Shown piece after piece: positions 10,926 through 23,399 of a DNA stretch of 64,000 nucleotides; within the stretch, counting starts at the first letter, position 1; every line of letters begins with the position of its first letter. The translations under genes and the position numbers were made by a program. The notes below the pieces were generated by a model, which worked only from the letters and a program-made list of their open reading frames with translations, was not told where the DNA came from and made no database searches. The DNA is from Chromera velia (lineage: Eukaryota > Sar > Chromeraceae): the NCBI GenBank assembly GCA_018398765.1, contig JAHBMJ010002538.1, positions 35,331 through 99,330 on the forward strand. The letters run 5' to 3'.

Positions 10926-13900
10926 TCAAAAAAACAGTTCTGCCATAGCATAGGCAACTCTGGTTTCGCTTTCTCTCTGGGACACATACATTCTTTGGGG
11001 CATCCGAAGAACAGATCCCAACGCATAGCCTCCTTCGGCCTCTTCCTCCCCCTGTCGCGAAGACTCCCAGTCAGATGGTCCCAAGCTCAAACGCCCTCCC
11101 CTTTCGGACCCTCTTCCTTGCCCCTCCTTTGCACTTGCAGACCTTGTCCCTCCCCCCACCTGGGTCCTCTGTCTAGGCAACAGCTTGAAGAGGTACTCTT
11201 TCTGGACGGGGGGCCAGGGGAGGGCCTGCCTCTTCGGGGAACTCCCACTGCCTCTGCATGAGTGCGTGCGCGCATGTGTTGACATACACGTGTGGAGAAG
11301 AGGTTGTGATTACGGGACGGCACAAGAAAGAACAGACCCTTGAGAAACAGCCCACAGGACAAGAGAAGTATGGACGGAGGAACTGCGGAGCCCACTCACA
11401 AATAGATAGACGGATCAGTCCAGGAAAAAAGAGAAAGCACCCAAATTCTGCAGGAAGGAGCGAGCAACTGAGTACAGAAACATGCATGGACGTTCACCCA
11501 CCAGAAAGAAAGAGAAACATGCACAGAAGAAGGAAACAAGAAACCCCACGCACCTCCTCATCAAGGGACGAGGCACCCCCGCCCCTGCAGACCCCCAGGC
11601 CTCGGCAGATGCGTGCATGATTTGGGAAGCTAGGGCCTTCTCTTCCTGCACTCACATCACATCACATCACAAACAGCACATGAAAACGATCCTGAAGTGA
11701 ACTCGCAGCACTTTACAGACTTGTTGCTGGACCGCTTCTGTCCACAGACTGTCCATCTTGACAGATACACATTTTCCTGACGGAAGGAAGAGGCCCATTT
11801 TTGTCCTAACTGGCTCTCAAATCCAACATGCATATCGAAAAATGAAGAAAGTCAGCTCGCTCGCTCGCTCAGAACGTTCAGACACATGGAGAATCCATGA
11901 ATGTTGAATATCTTCTGACGCATCTTTTCTTCTTCTTCACTTCTCCCTCCCGTGGTTGCATGGCAGCAAACGCGTCCTGCATGTGGTGTGCCTTCACCGA
12001 CCGACCGAGCACCCACATGCAGTGCCTCGATCCCTTCCCGGATCGACCCCCTCCTTCCGGCCATTAATTTCCCTCCAGCATGCGTGCACTGACTGACCTC
12101 TGACACCAGAACATAAACGGAGGACTCCAACAGGGCCGATATCAGGGCCGTCTGCAGCAGAAAGAAAATAAATGCACGCACGCATGCTTGAGGTCGAACA
12201 GCAAGGCAACTATCCTATCTCATAGGGGGAAAGCAAAGGAAGGGCAAAGAAAGGCCCTGACGAAGACGTGTAACAAAGCCATTTGCAACTCTTGCAAGAC
12301 TTCTCTCGTTGTCCTCTAACTGTCAGAAGGTGTTTTCTCTTCTAGAAAATCCAGAAAAAAAGAAGGAAAGATAGATAGAAGGCCAGCATTGGAGTTCCAT
12401 CTCCTCCAATGTATCCACTAACCAATTCCCTAACGCTTCTCTCCCAACCAACCAACCAACCAACCAACCAACCAACCAACGAGGGAACGTGCATCATGTG
12501 TCTCCAAAGAGCGGCGACAAAAAAGGAAAATGGACCAGCTAGACGGTCAGTCGACTGCTTGTAAGACTCGCTGTTCCAATCCAAAAACGAACCTGTGAGG
12601 GAAACTTCGCGTCTAACGAGACGGCTGTGGAGACCAGTCTCTCCAGTGCCGCCACCGCCTCCACGATGTCTTCTGCCTCCCTTCTGAACAGAAACTGCTG
12701 GGCCTTCGAGCTCACGTCCCCCGCCCCCCTCCCGTCTCGAGAAGCAGCCTCTGCCACGCTCACCATCCTGTCCACCGCAACCCCCGCTGCCTGCTGTAGT
12801 GACTCCAAACTGCGGGTCACGGGAGAGTTCACCAGAGCAAACACAGCGTCTAGCAGCGCACAGTCAAACAGCTGAGAGAAGAACGCGCCAGCCGGGACGC
12901 TCTCCAGCTGATGCAGTGCAAGCTCAGCTGCAGCCTCAGGGTCAAACAAGGCGGGCATCACAGAAGAAGAGGAAGAGTCCCCATTACCTGAGGAGGAGGC
13001 AGCTCTGCGAAGGGCTGAGGAGACTGCAGTCTCAGCCGCCCTCCACAGCCCCTCCCACCTCACACGCTCCCCAGAGTCAGCAGCCAGAAGCTCTGCAGGC
13101 GTGCCCCCCCGAGGATCCCCCCCTTCCGGACTCAGCCCCCACATGCCGAGACGACGACCCCTCCATTGAATAAATTCGGCAAGGCACTTACCCGGATTCG
13201 CACGTCTGAAGTCTCTCATTTCTGTCCTGCAGGCACGTCATACAGCGATGGTTGAAGGCAGTACGTCAGAGACGAACAGTCCTTGTTTCTATCTCGATTA
13301 CCTTTCGCAAATGGCGACAAAAAGTGAAAGGCGCAACGGCGAAAGGGGCAGGCTTCAGAGAACAGCGCAGAACGGAGCCGTGGTGCAGCCAGCCGCAGAT
13401 TTATTAATAAAAGCTTCAAAAGAGAAAGGGGTCCAATCGGCCGGCAGGCAAGAAGTCAAGCAAGAGAGAAGGAACCTACTGACTGACTGACACGAGCGGT
13501 CTGTTCCGTTCCTTCTCCCATTCTTGGGGCCTCTCTCTCTTCAACGTCTCTCGACGCTCAGCCTCCAGGGGTGCCTCTTCTGACGTCACGGGAGGATACA
13601 CGCTCAGCACAGGGGGCACGAAACCGGCAGCAGTGGCCACAGGATCCTCCACCGAGAGCACGGCACCTGAGTCGATGCGCTTCTGGGCGATGGCGGCGTT
13701 GGCCTTCATCAACCGTTGGTGGAGAGGGCAGAAGGTGAGGCATGCCGGGGCCCTGAAAGATCCTGGGGGGCCGTGGAGGGGGCCCTCAGGGGTTGGGCCC
13801 ACACGGGGCAAGGGGGCTGCGGCCTCGCACATGAACCTGATCTCTCTCACGAGGGCATCCCAGAGCATGGAGGCCGCTTTTTGGGACCCTAGTTCTGCTA

Positions 13901-15587
13901 CGTGGATAGCCAGGTCTGAGAGGAAAGAGAGGGGGGGGGATGCGGGCATGAAGGACGACAAACGACACACCAGAGCCTCGGGGTTGAATGAGTCGGAAGA
14001 GGCAGACGAGGAAGAAGGGGACTTAGATGGTGCTCCTTTGTCTTCTTTACTGTTGGGTGGGGCTGTTCTGTGGGGGGTCGGGGTGAAGAGAGAAAAGGGG
14101 GGTTCTTTGCGGTCTTCCGAGAAGCAGTCAGCCACCATGGCTGTGATTCGGTGTTGTGAGGGAAGCATCACCCCCTCCAGGCTGTCTGCAATTGTCTTTC
14201 CCACAGTCTCTAGGGTTGTGGCCCCCTTCCGAGACTTCTGTGCAGAGGGGGGGGCGCTAGAGGCAGGCAGGAAGTCCAACAGAGGTCTCTCCTCCCCCCT
14301 TGCCCCGATTGCAAGAGAAGCCAGACGCGCAAGGCGGGTTTTCAAAAGAAGCAATGGCCGTGTTTTTTGGAGGGCGGAAAGCTCCCACACAGGAGCGTCG
14401 TCGCTTTTCAATTCGGACATGAGGGAAGTGTCTACGAACGTGCCATGACGGAATTCGGGCCACTTCACCCTCAGGTGGAGCGTGTCTAGAGGCTCCGGGG
14501 TGTCAAACACGAGGGCATCTTCATCCTCCCCCCCCTCAACCCCCCCGCTGTCCTCTTCGGTCTCTCCATACAGCCCAGAGGGAATGGGCGCAAACACCTC
14601 TGCGGAAAATGTGAACCGCACAGAGGTCATCAGTTCTATGCCTGGGTGGCTGAGAAACAGAGAACTAGAAGGTAGGCCCAGCCTGCATGCGAACAAGTCG
14701 GCAAGCTCCGAGAGGGCCCCGGAACACGCCGGATGTCTCCCGCTCAAATCGACTTCGAGGCTGTAGTTCACTACAAAAGGGGTGGCAATAACAGAACGCG
14801 ACTCTACAGCTTCCCTCCCCTTCCCCCCCCCACAGTCGAAGAACGCCCACTGCCCAACAAAATGCCAATCAGGAGTGCCCCTCAGAGTCACAAAGCAAGG
14901 CATGCGGAGGCCCAAGGCCCCGGCAGCCAAAGTCAACGCACTCAAAATTGTGTTCCCAATGTCCACATCAATAACAAGCGTCTCCTGAGGGGGGGTTCCC
15001 CACACGACCTCTAGCTGCAGGTGCTCATTAACACCGAAATATCGTGATACTCTCCGACAGCGGAAAGGGAAATCCTCCGTCTGGTGGGCCTTCAGACAAA
15101 CGGATAAAGAGCGGGAGACGGCAGGCGAGCCCGCTGCCCCAGCACGTGAGGCCAGGTGAGTTTCGGTGGAGGCGGAGAGGGGGCCTGACCAGTAAGTCAA
15201 TCGGTATTTATACGAACTTGTGTGGTCAAAGACTTCAGACAGGGTGATTGCCTCGGACGATGGCGCTGCTGCCCTCTGCTCTCTGATTGACGGGATATTC
15301 CACTTCTTCACTATCAACTCCACGTGTCGTGACAATCTCTCAAAAGACGACGCAGTGGTGAAGTCACGAATCTCAAAGATCTCATGGGAGTCACTGGACT
15401 TTCTGTTGGCCACAACTGGGGGCGAATCTCCCAATCCCCCTCCCTCCTGCTCTTGATCAAGGGATTCTTCAGGCAAAGGCTCGGCCCCCTCTAGAGCGAA
15501 CTGGCCGGAGACGCCAGACTCGTCTGCAGCTTCGGCATCAATCACAGCATCTCCTTGAGGCTGGACCTCGGGGTCTTGTGCTTGCAT
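10926..15587 (-). CDS. RAB3GAP1: Rab3 GTPase-activating protein catalytic subunit (Rab3GAP1-like)
   Basis: Exons 15587-13480, 13226-12593, 12151-12098, 11645-11554 and 11253-10926 match in phase and give 1,071 residues; human Rab3GAP1 has 981. The N-terminal region has the family signature EIRDFTTASSFERLSRHVE, about 70 residues in. The C-terminal catalytic region has the conserved MRDFRRANPGKCLAEFIQW segment right after the first intron, where human Rab3GAP1 has a FKAANPGC..EDFVRW-type motif. The end (KEYLF...LRMPQRMY...AELFF) matches the typical ..PQRMY...SFF terminus. With its non-catalytic partner this protein activates Rab GTP hydrolysis, and in animals it also promotes Rab18 exchange, acting in vesicle and ER-lipid traffic. 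A GGTAAG inside exon 2 at NPGK is coding, not a donor. The ATG at 15587 is the first in frame. The gene is divergent from the TPR gene. Confidence 0.9.
12443..12480. repeat. (AACC)n microsatellite in a Rab3GAP intron
   Basis: About nine perfect AACC units in the intron between exons 2 and 3 of the Rab3GAP1-like gene. Confidence 0.95.
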
Positions 15588-16226
15588 CTCTTTCAGTCAA
15601 GGAAGTATCAGACGAATTCGAGTAGAACCGCAGGCACAAGCAGACAAGCGCGAGAAGAGATCTACCCGCTCAGTCTGGTTTGTAGTCCCCGTCTCGTTAG
15701 TTCGCTTTACAAAAGGGATTCCACTTCAACGGCTTTTTATGAAAAAAACCCGTTTGGCACAAGACTTCCTCTTCCAAAGTAGTTGCTGCAATAATGATGA
15801 TCGCCGAACAATGTCGAACGCTATATACAGGATGGCCCCTAAGAAGCCAGCTCAATCGGCCGGAGGTAGTCGAGCGCGAGACTGTTATTAATATTGCAGT
15901 TGGTCGGTGACACACGAAAAGTGTTTGTGTACGCGTGCGACGCTTGCGCGCGCGTTTCTTCGCGCGAGCGAAAAAACGCGCGTGCATGCATTTTTCTTCT
16001 CACTAATTAATTCTTCGATCGCGCGGACTGCGATCCATGCATGCATGCATGTGCATGCATTCATGCATGCAATCAATTCGATCCCATCGTGATCTGACAC
16101 TTTGATCCATGCACTTCTCCGCGCAAGAAACATCTTGGAGCAATTAATGGTACATGAATAGCATACACTTTCCAGAACTACCAGTCTACTGGTTGTCCTT
16201 TTGAAGGCCTGATCTGTTGCTTCAAT
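15588..16226. promoter_or_regulatory. Shared divergent promoter region
   Basis: 639 bp separate two oppositely transcribed start codons, Rab3GAP at 15587 (-) and the TPR protein at 16227 (+). The interval contains CG-rich alternating tracts (15930-15990) and a palindromic TGCATGCA cluster (16035-16075). No coding exon is seen. TGCATGCA-type palindromes are common bait for AP2-like or bZIP factors in alveolates, but no factor can be assigned from sequence. Confidence 0.4.
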
Positions 16227-17101
16227 ATGGGGTGTGGAGCGTCAACTCGAAGGAGCTCTGTGTCCTCCTCCTCTGCATCGGCGCTCCCGGAAGCCTGGCT
16301 TGAGGTGGATGCGGCCACAGTACGTCAAGAAATTCAGCTCGCCTCGCAGTCTAGAGGGGCTCAAAATAGTGAAGATTCCACGCGCCTCTGCCATCTTCTC
16401 CAGCAAATCGTGTACATCGAAGAGAAGGAAAAGAGGACGCATGGAGGGGGGAGGCGTCTCGTCTGGTTGTATGCAGACTTGGGCAGTATCAAGGAAGACA
16501 AGGATGGAAAGGCAGGGGTCCTCTTGCACCTCACAAAGGACGGGCACCATTTCCTCGCCTCGGCCTTGTCCCCCGTGTCTTTGGGTTGGCCTGCCACTGG
16601 CTGGCGAGCAAAAGCACTCGAACTTTTAGATCCCTCTCTAGGCAAAGCCCTTCTGTCTACAGGTCTTCCGTGTGCACTCCTCGTGGCCTGCAATACGGGC
16701 AGTGTGCACGAAAACGCAGACTCTGCCCATCGTCTGACAGTCGCCCTTCCTGACCCAAGGACTGCCCTGGGAAGCATGGAGACGGAACAGCAGAGGGAGA
16801 ATGCCATCGGGGGAAGACGCAAGAGCCTCACGCTCCCTCTCCCACACCACTGCTCAGGAACTTCACGATGCTCTGGATGTCAGGGGGTCAGTCAGTGCTT
16901 TTAAATTCCCGATCGTGTCGACCGTCTATACGGTCGCCAGCTGCAGATATATATAGAGTAAGACAATCACGCATGTGTGCGAGGATTGGCATGACTTGTC
17001 TCGACACAGATTCTTCTTTCTTCAATACCGTCTTCAGTTTTCTGAAGGAGATTAGGGAATCAGGCTCACGCGTTTCCTATAAATCAGGCCTCCACGTGGT
17101 T

Positions 17102-17162
<61 letters not shown>

Positions 17163-20100
17163 GTGTGTGTGTGCAGATCCAAGTTCTCGGTGTGCTCAGT
17201 CTGTCCACCGAAGAGGCCTCAGATCCCCAAACTTTGCGTGTCGTGGAGGTGGGGGCCCTCATCGAGAAGGGAAAGGGAAGGGGGCCCTTGCCGGGGCCCT
17301 CCTCGGATGCCCTCAAAGAAGCAGAGGGGCACAGAAGCCCGTCCTTCAAAGACTTAGAGGGGGGAAGTCCGGTTGCGGCTCTGGCAGATAGTGGGCCTTT
17401 TGGCTCCGCTCTCAAGATTCTCCTCAGAGACCCTCAGAGCTTTCCCGATGCAGACCTCCGACAGAAACTGATTGCTCTTGTGCTCTTCCACACGGCACGA
17501 CACGAGTCCGAGAGCCCCACAGGGACCCCGGCAAGGGCACACACCGCCCTTCAGGGGGCCCTGGCAAGGGACCGTTTTTTTGCAGTTGCTGCCTTGAAGC
17601 TGGCAGAAATCGAGATGGAGAAGGAGAATGCGATGCAGGCGGCAATGCTTTTGCTGCAACACGGAATTGAGGAAGACGGAAGGGAGAGGGCCTTTGGGGT
17701 TCACCTTGTGCTCGGTCGGGCTCTGAGTGAATTGGGGCGGATGGAGAATGCTCTTTTTCACCTGAGAAAGGCAGTAGAGTCAGATCCCGATTCAGTAGAG
17801 GCCCTCACAGCGCTCGGGGAATTGTTAATGAAAAGAGTCGAAGAGGGGGAAGGGATGGAAGAGGTAGCGCAAGCACGCGCTTGTCTGGAGAGAGCCAAGT
17901 ATATAGACCCTTCTTCCTTTTCTGTCCTCTGTTCTCTAGCATCCCTCCTGCACCGTCTGTACCCCTCAGAGTGGAAGGATGCAGAGAAGCTCTTTGAGAG
18001 AGCTATGAGGGCAGAATCCAGAGAAAATGGGTTGAAGGCGACTGAGGGAATGGGACTGTTGCTAGCGGATTTCAAGGGAGACGACCCTCAGGCGATGGCC
18101 ACCGCCTCGCATCTGTATAGAATGGGAAAGGGGGGGGCTGCAGACACAACTGTTGAGTTGGCACGAACAGTTGGGAAACTTCAATTACAGAGGGGAGACG
18201 CAACCCGAGCCGCAAAGAATCTGCGTGTTGCAGTGAATTCAGATCCAGAGAACGGAAAATTGCAGTTTTTGTTCGCACAAGCCCTTGAGAAGAGCGGGGG
18301 GGATCTAGAAGAGACCGCTGCCTGCTATCGAAAGGCCGTCAGTCTCTGCAAGCCTGAAGATGAGCAGAGCGTACTCGTTGAAGCAGCGACATTCCTGCAG
18401 GCCAAAATAGGGGGGGAGAAGGAAGTTGAGGAGGCCACACGTCTCCTCGAGAGGGCGGCTGCACTTGCAGCTGCGACAGGGACTCTGTCAAGTCAGAGTT
18501 CACCGAAATTGCCAGAAAGAAGAGAAGGCACAGCGACCTTTGGGAAGACAGGAAAGGGGCAGATAGAAACGGAAAAAGGGGGTACAAGCAGGAGACGGCG
18601 CAGTTCCACTGCAGCTGCCGAGTTGTTCTTCACTGCAGGGACCCTAGCGTGCGGCAACGTGTCCCTCGACAAGGCGGCGGCAAGTTTCAGAGGGGCCCTG
18701 GCATTGGAACCCACCCATGCCGGGGCCATGGAGGGATTGGAGGATGTGTTGCTAGAAAAGGGGGATTTTCAGAGCGTGTCTGAGGCGTTAGCTGTCCTCA
18801 GGCAGGCAGAGGCTGCACAGAAAGGCGGAGAAGGAAGCTCGGCAGGGCTCAGCAACTTTCTCCCTTTGAAACTCAGAATTGCTTCCGCCTTCCTCGTGCT
18901 GCAGGAATACAAAACAGTAGAAGAATTGTGCAAAGAAGCACTTGTGGAGATGCAAAATTTGCCTTCCGGGACCAACCCGCAGGAAGATCAGAGAGAGGAC
19001 GTGTGGAGATTCCACCTGCTGCTTGCAGAATCATTGTGGGGAATGGGGTTAGAATCGGATGCAAAGAGGGAGGCAGAGGAGAGTGTAAAAAGTGCCCCAA
19101 CCGAAGAGCAAAGACCTAGGGCACTTGCAGCAGTGCTGGCTTGTGGGATTGAGGGGAAAAAAGAGAGACAACCACCGCCCCATGTTTTGCAGTCCCTAGA
19201 TTTCTTCCTGAAGGCAAAGGAATTCAGAGTCACAGACCAATTGTCAGCTGTCGCAGCCTTGTGGCACTTCCGATTCCGTCTCGGACGAGAGGGGGGGGTC
19301 CCTACAGAGGCAGTAGAGAGCGCGCAGATGTGCGTGCAGAGTGTGGACCCTTTGAAGCACCCCGTGTTGTTTGGGGAGCTGCACGCTCTCCTTGGTTGTT
19401 TGCATTTTGACCCTGACAGGATTGATGACAGATCGCAAGATGTTGACCAGGCAGAATTCCATCTAGAGAATGCTGTCAGCGGTGATGACCATCTCGTCAG
19501 GGGCTCTGAGCTCTTCAGAAGGTGTCACTTCCGTTTGGGTCTCATCAAGAAATTCCACCGAAAGGACAGGGAGACTGCAAGAGAGAGATTCGCATCTGCC
19601 CTTGTTGGAGCCCCCCCCGCACCCACCCAAGACGTGCAGACTGCATGTGCCCACTTTCACATTGGAGGTTTGCTGGAGGATGAGGGAAGAAAGCCCTCTG
19701 ACATCCTTGCATCTGAGCATCTCCGCTTGAGTCTAGAGACAGGCTTTCCGAGTCCCCTGGTTGCGCATGCAGAACTCGCCAGAGTCAAACACAGAAAGCT
19801 GGGCAGGGCCGCAGAGGCAGTAGAACACTACAGGGCAGCTCTGCCTCTCCGCAGGTTTGATTTGGTTTTCGGACTAGGAGAGGCGCTAGAGGCCTCAGAG
19901 GGGCCCCGGAAATGTGAAGACGAGGTTGCACGTTTGTACGCTGAAGCTCTAGCATGGCCCCATGACACAGGCGACCAGAGCAGCAGTAGCCGGAGCGGAG
20001 TGGGAATGCGGGACCAGGGAGGAGAGGTCTCTGTAGCCCGACTCCACCTGCGCATTGGTATGATGTTACATGCCCTTGCACACCGTGAGGGGGTTGTCTT

Positions 20101-23100
20101 TTGCGCTAAGTGCGTGAACGACCACTACAAAGAAGCTCTGCAGACAGCAGAGGGGCGGAGACTGCTCCCAGATATGGAGAGTGCCAAAGCCCTGCACGGT
20201 CAAGGAATTTTGCTTCATGACTTCCTTGGCCATCCCGAGGAAGCTAAGGCAATCTTCACAGAGCTGAGAAAGATTCGCCCAGACGATCCGGATGTGAACC
20301 TCCGACTGGTAATGCTCACGTCGGACGGGTGCACAGACCCAGAAGAGGCCCTCAGAGCGTTCTCCGGAAAGAAGGAAGCCTTGACAAAGGCGTCTCCAGG
20401 AGTGCGTAGCCGTGCACTTTTGCGGCTGGGTGCACTCCAATGGAGTGTCACTAACAGTCTCGAGGCAAATGAGATTTTCTGTACAGAATGGACATCAATG
20501 AGCGAAGGGAAGGGGAACAAAGATGGGCAGAGGGAAGGGATGGAGGAGAGATTTGCTCGTCTACCCCAATCGGAGAAAGACCTGATGGATTGTCATTTGG
20601 CATTGTTCTGCCTGTTTGGTGAGTCTGCAGAGGGAAGGGCGTTGAAAAAAGATATGCAAAAAGCCTTTTGTCGGTTTAAAGAGTCCCGATCTGTCTCTGA
20701 CGCCTCGGACAGCAATCAGTCAAAACAAGTGGGCGCTTTGGGACTTGCGTTGTATGCCCTGCTGTCTGCCCTTGTTGCAGAGGTTGAGGAGGCAGTAGAC
20801 GCGTTGAAGGCAGCTCTTTCTGTTGCCACCCCCTGTAAGTGCGCTCTCTGGTTTCATTTAGCCTGTCTGCTGCAAACAAAAGCCAGCCTCTCCGAAAGTG
20901 ATCAGAAGGAATCCAAAGAAGCTTTCAGAAACGCATATGTGGAGCTGGAAGGGTCAGACGACTCCCCCCTCTCTACCGCTCTGTACCAACATTTCACATG
21001 GGGACAAGGACAGCTCCCCTTTCAAGTAGCCGAGCTACCCCTGTTGACCGACAGAACACCGTACAAAGCCCTTGTCCCCCTCTATTTGGCAAAGGTTCTT
21101 CTTCACTCTGAAACAGCAGAAGGAGATTCGGATCACGAGGAGGCGGAAAGACTGGCCAGAGAAAGCCTGAGACCCGGCGTTCTCCCCATTCAGTTGATGG
21201 GAGAGGCACATGAGGTCTTGGGTCGGGTAGCAGATGCACAAGGGAGAAAGGAGGAGGCCCGAGTAAATGTTGAGAAGGCCGTGGGTCTCTTGGGGGCCGC
21301 TGCCTCCCCAGACCTTTTTGCGAAATTGGAGGTGCTCAGGGAGGAGGGGGCAGGGGAGGATGGCGGTCAGACTGTGCAGAGAGATGAACAAGAGAGCAAG
21401 AAAAGTCTTTCCTCTTCTTCTCTGCAGGAGTCAGAGGAAGGGGAGAGGGAGTATGTGAAGAGAAAAAGACGCCTTGAGCGTGCCCTACAGGCTGCAGAAT
21501 CTGCAGAAGAGCCTCACGTAGTTCGGGCAAATCTGCACTTGTCCCTTGGTTTGTTGCTTTCAGAAGAAGCAGAAGAAAGAGACTTGGAGGGTGCGTTGCG
21601 GCACCTTGAGAGTGCCGTAGAGCTCTCGTGCGACAACATGTCGACAGCTCAGTTGCATCTCGGCAGGGTGGTTGTGTTGCTTGCGTCGGGAGAGAGGGAG
21701 GATTCGAATATTTCCGCGTCCCTGTGCTCCTTTGATAGGGCAAGGAAGCACTTCAAGGCAGCAATAGCCTTGGCAGCAGACGGGGAGCAGGTGGGTGCGG
21801 AAGCTTCGTATGGGCTTGGGGTGTTGTTGTGGGAGTCATTTCCGGAGGAGAGAGAGGAGGCACGGGAGGCGTTAGAAACCGCCGTGAGAGAACAATGCAA
21901 AGAGACCGCATATGCCCATTTTCTCTTGGCGCAAATGTCCCGCGGGGATTTCCCTCAGAACGCCGCTGCTGCTTTGAAACACTTGGAAGCGGCAGCGGTA
22001 GAACGTCGGCAGAAAGAGGGAGAGAAGCCGTCGGATGTGCAGTTGTCGTCTGAATTTATACTTTTGGCAGAGATCCACAGACGAGAGGGTCGGAATGAAT
22101 CAGCAGCTGCGGTTTTGGACAGTGGGCTTGCTGTCTGTGCGGGAAGCAATGAAGCGAGCATGGCGTTGTTGGCTGCCATTGCCAGGCAAAAGATGCATGA
22201 AGGGTCATACGCGGACGCCCTGTCTGCTGCCACACGTCTTCTCTCTTTTCCTGCTTCATTGGCTGTCTCTCCTGAGCAGAGAGACGCATCGGCAGAGGCT
22301 CATCATTGGAGAGGCCTGTGTCTCTTAGAGACGGGGGGAGATAAGGAAGCAGCCCGCTTTCATCTCGAGCAAGCCGCAGACAAGGACCGCAACTTTCCCG
22401 GTAGACCCGCGTCCCTTTTCTTTCTCGCCCGTCTGTTGTCATCGTCTAATGAGGCACAAGAAACCGCCCTCGCAAAAGAGCACCTTCAGACCGCACTCTC
22501 CATTTTGGAGGATGACACCACGAGTCAGAAAATCCACCCCGCTCTCCCTCCTTCTCTGCGCGCCGAGATTCTCTCTCTGGATGAAACAAACCAGATGCAG
22601 GGCACTCATCGCAGCTCCGCCAGAACTCTGACTCAGGAGCAGTCAGTGCTCCCAGAGACATGGAAGAACTCCAATCGGGTGGCCACTTCACTGCCAAGAC
22701 GTGAGTTTCTAAACAATTGCTCTGGCCAAAATTTGACTGCAAAACATGCGGCAATCATACAGAGGTAGATGCAAGTCACCCTTTCTCAGGACATGGGAGG
22801 AGCGAGGAGCATGGAAAGACGGGGTTCTCTTTTAGATTCACAGAGTCACGCGGGATAAAAATGATTTCTCATGTCCTCAGTGTCTCTCTCCTCTAAATGT
22901 CTTTCTTTCTGTTTGTTCCTGTTTGCATGCAGGTGCAGCTGACTTCTGTGGCCTATCGAGGCCCTCGCTGCCCCTGATGAAGATGGGCCGGGTTCCCGAC
23001 GTCCAGCAGTCCATCCTGCCTGCCGAATGGAGACACAGGAGCTCTCGGTGGGACGCCCCGCAGCGTTCTCTTGAGGGAAATCTTCAGGGACTGTTCAGTA

Positions 23101-23399
23101 ATATGAATGACCCCCAAGGGGATGAGCGGGTCATTTTGAATCGATGGATGCCCCAGCCACGGCGTTGGAATCTAGGTCCAATGGATAGTAGACCTCCCCA
23201 GATTCTTGGCAACATACAATATGATCGCAGCAATCGATTTGACAACGATCAAAGCAACGGCCTCTTCCCAACAGATCCTGAGCCGAACAGTTTGCAGACA
23301 CAAAGACTTGCGTCTTATGGAACTGGAAGGCCAAGTGTGCATCCACGCGTCAGCAGGGGAGCAGTTTGGAGAAAGCTTCGGCTGCGACAAGACGTGTGA
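16227..23399 (+). CDS. Giant TPR protein with N-terminal acylation signal (MGCGAS)
   Basis: Exons 16227-16886, 17177-22700 and 22933-23399 (TGA) keep phase and give 2,216 residues. The start MGCGAS fits N-myristoylation at Gly2 with palmitoylation at Cys3, so membrane attachment is likely. Residues 1-220 show no domain. From about 330 to 1,940 the protein is a long solenoid of tetratricopeptide-type helix pairs with the A..LG.LL....G....A..HL..A....P pattern (for example ALFHLRKAVESDPD and AASFRGALALEPTH). The last 155 residues are Pro/Asn/Arg-rich and unlike the solenoid. Such proteins are scaffolds. The first intron ends in (CT)n(GT)n directly at its CAG. The 3' end of exon 1 is the weakest point: another frame ending ELHDALD before GTCAGG could also feed exon 2. 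Part of this gene is duplicated at 30171-32795. Confidence 0.8.
17101..17176 (+). repeat. (CT)n-(GT)n tract forming the 3' splice site of the TPR gene
   Basis: About 12 CT units pass into about 20 GT units and end TGTGTGTGCAG. The following base, 17177, is the first of the large TPR exon, so the microsatellite is itself the polypyrimidine tract and acceptor context. Confidence 0.85.

Noticed and set aside
13190-13197. GGTAAG inside Rab3GAP exon 2 as a splice donor.
   Set aside because: Reading through gives the conserved ANPGKCLAEF family motif, so the site is coding.
16035-16075. CRISPR-like or short regularly spaced repeats in TGCATGCA clusters.
   Set aside because: Simple palindromic TGCATGCA runs without unique spacers. 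The genome is eukaryotic.
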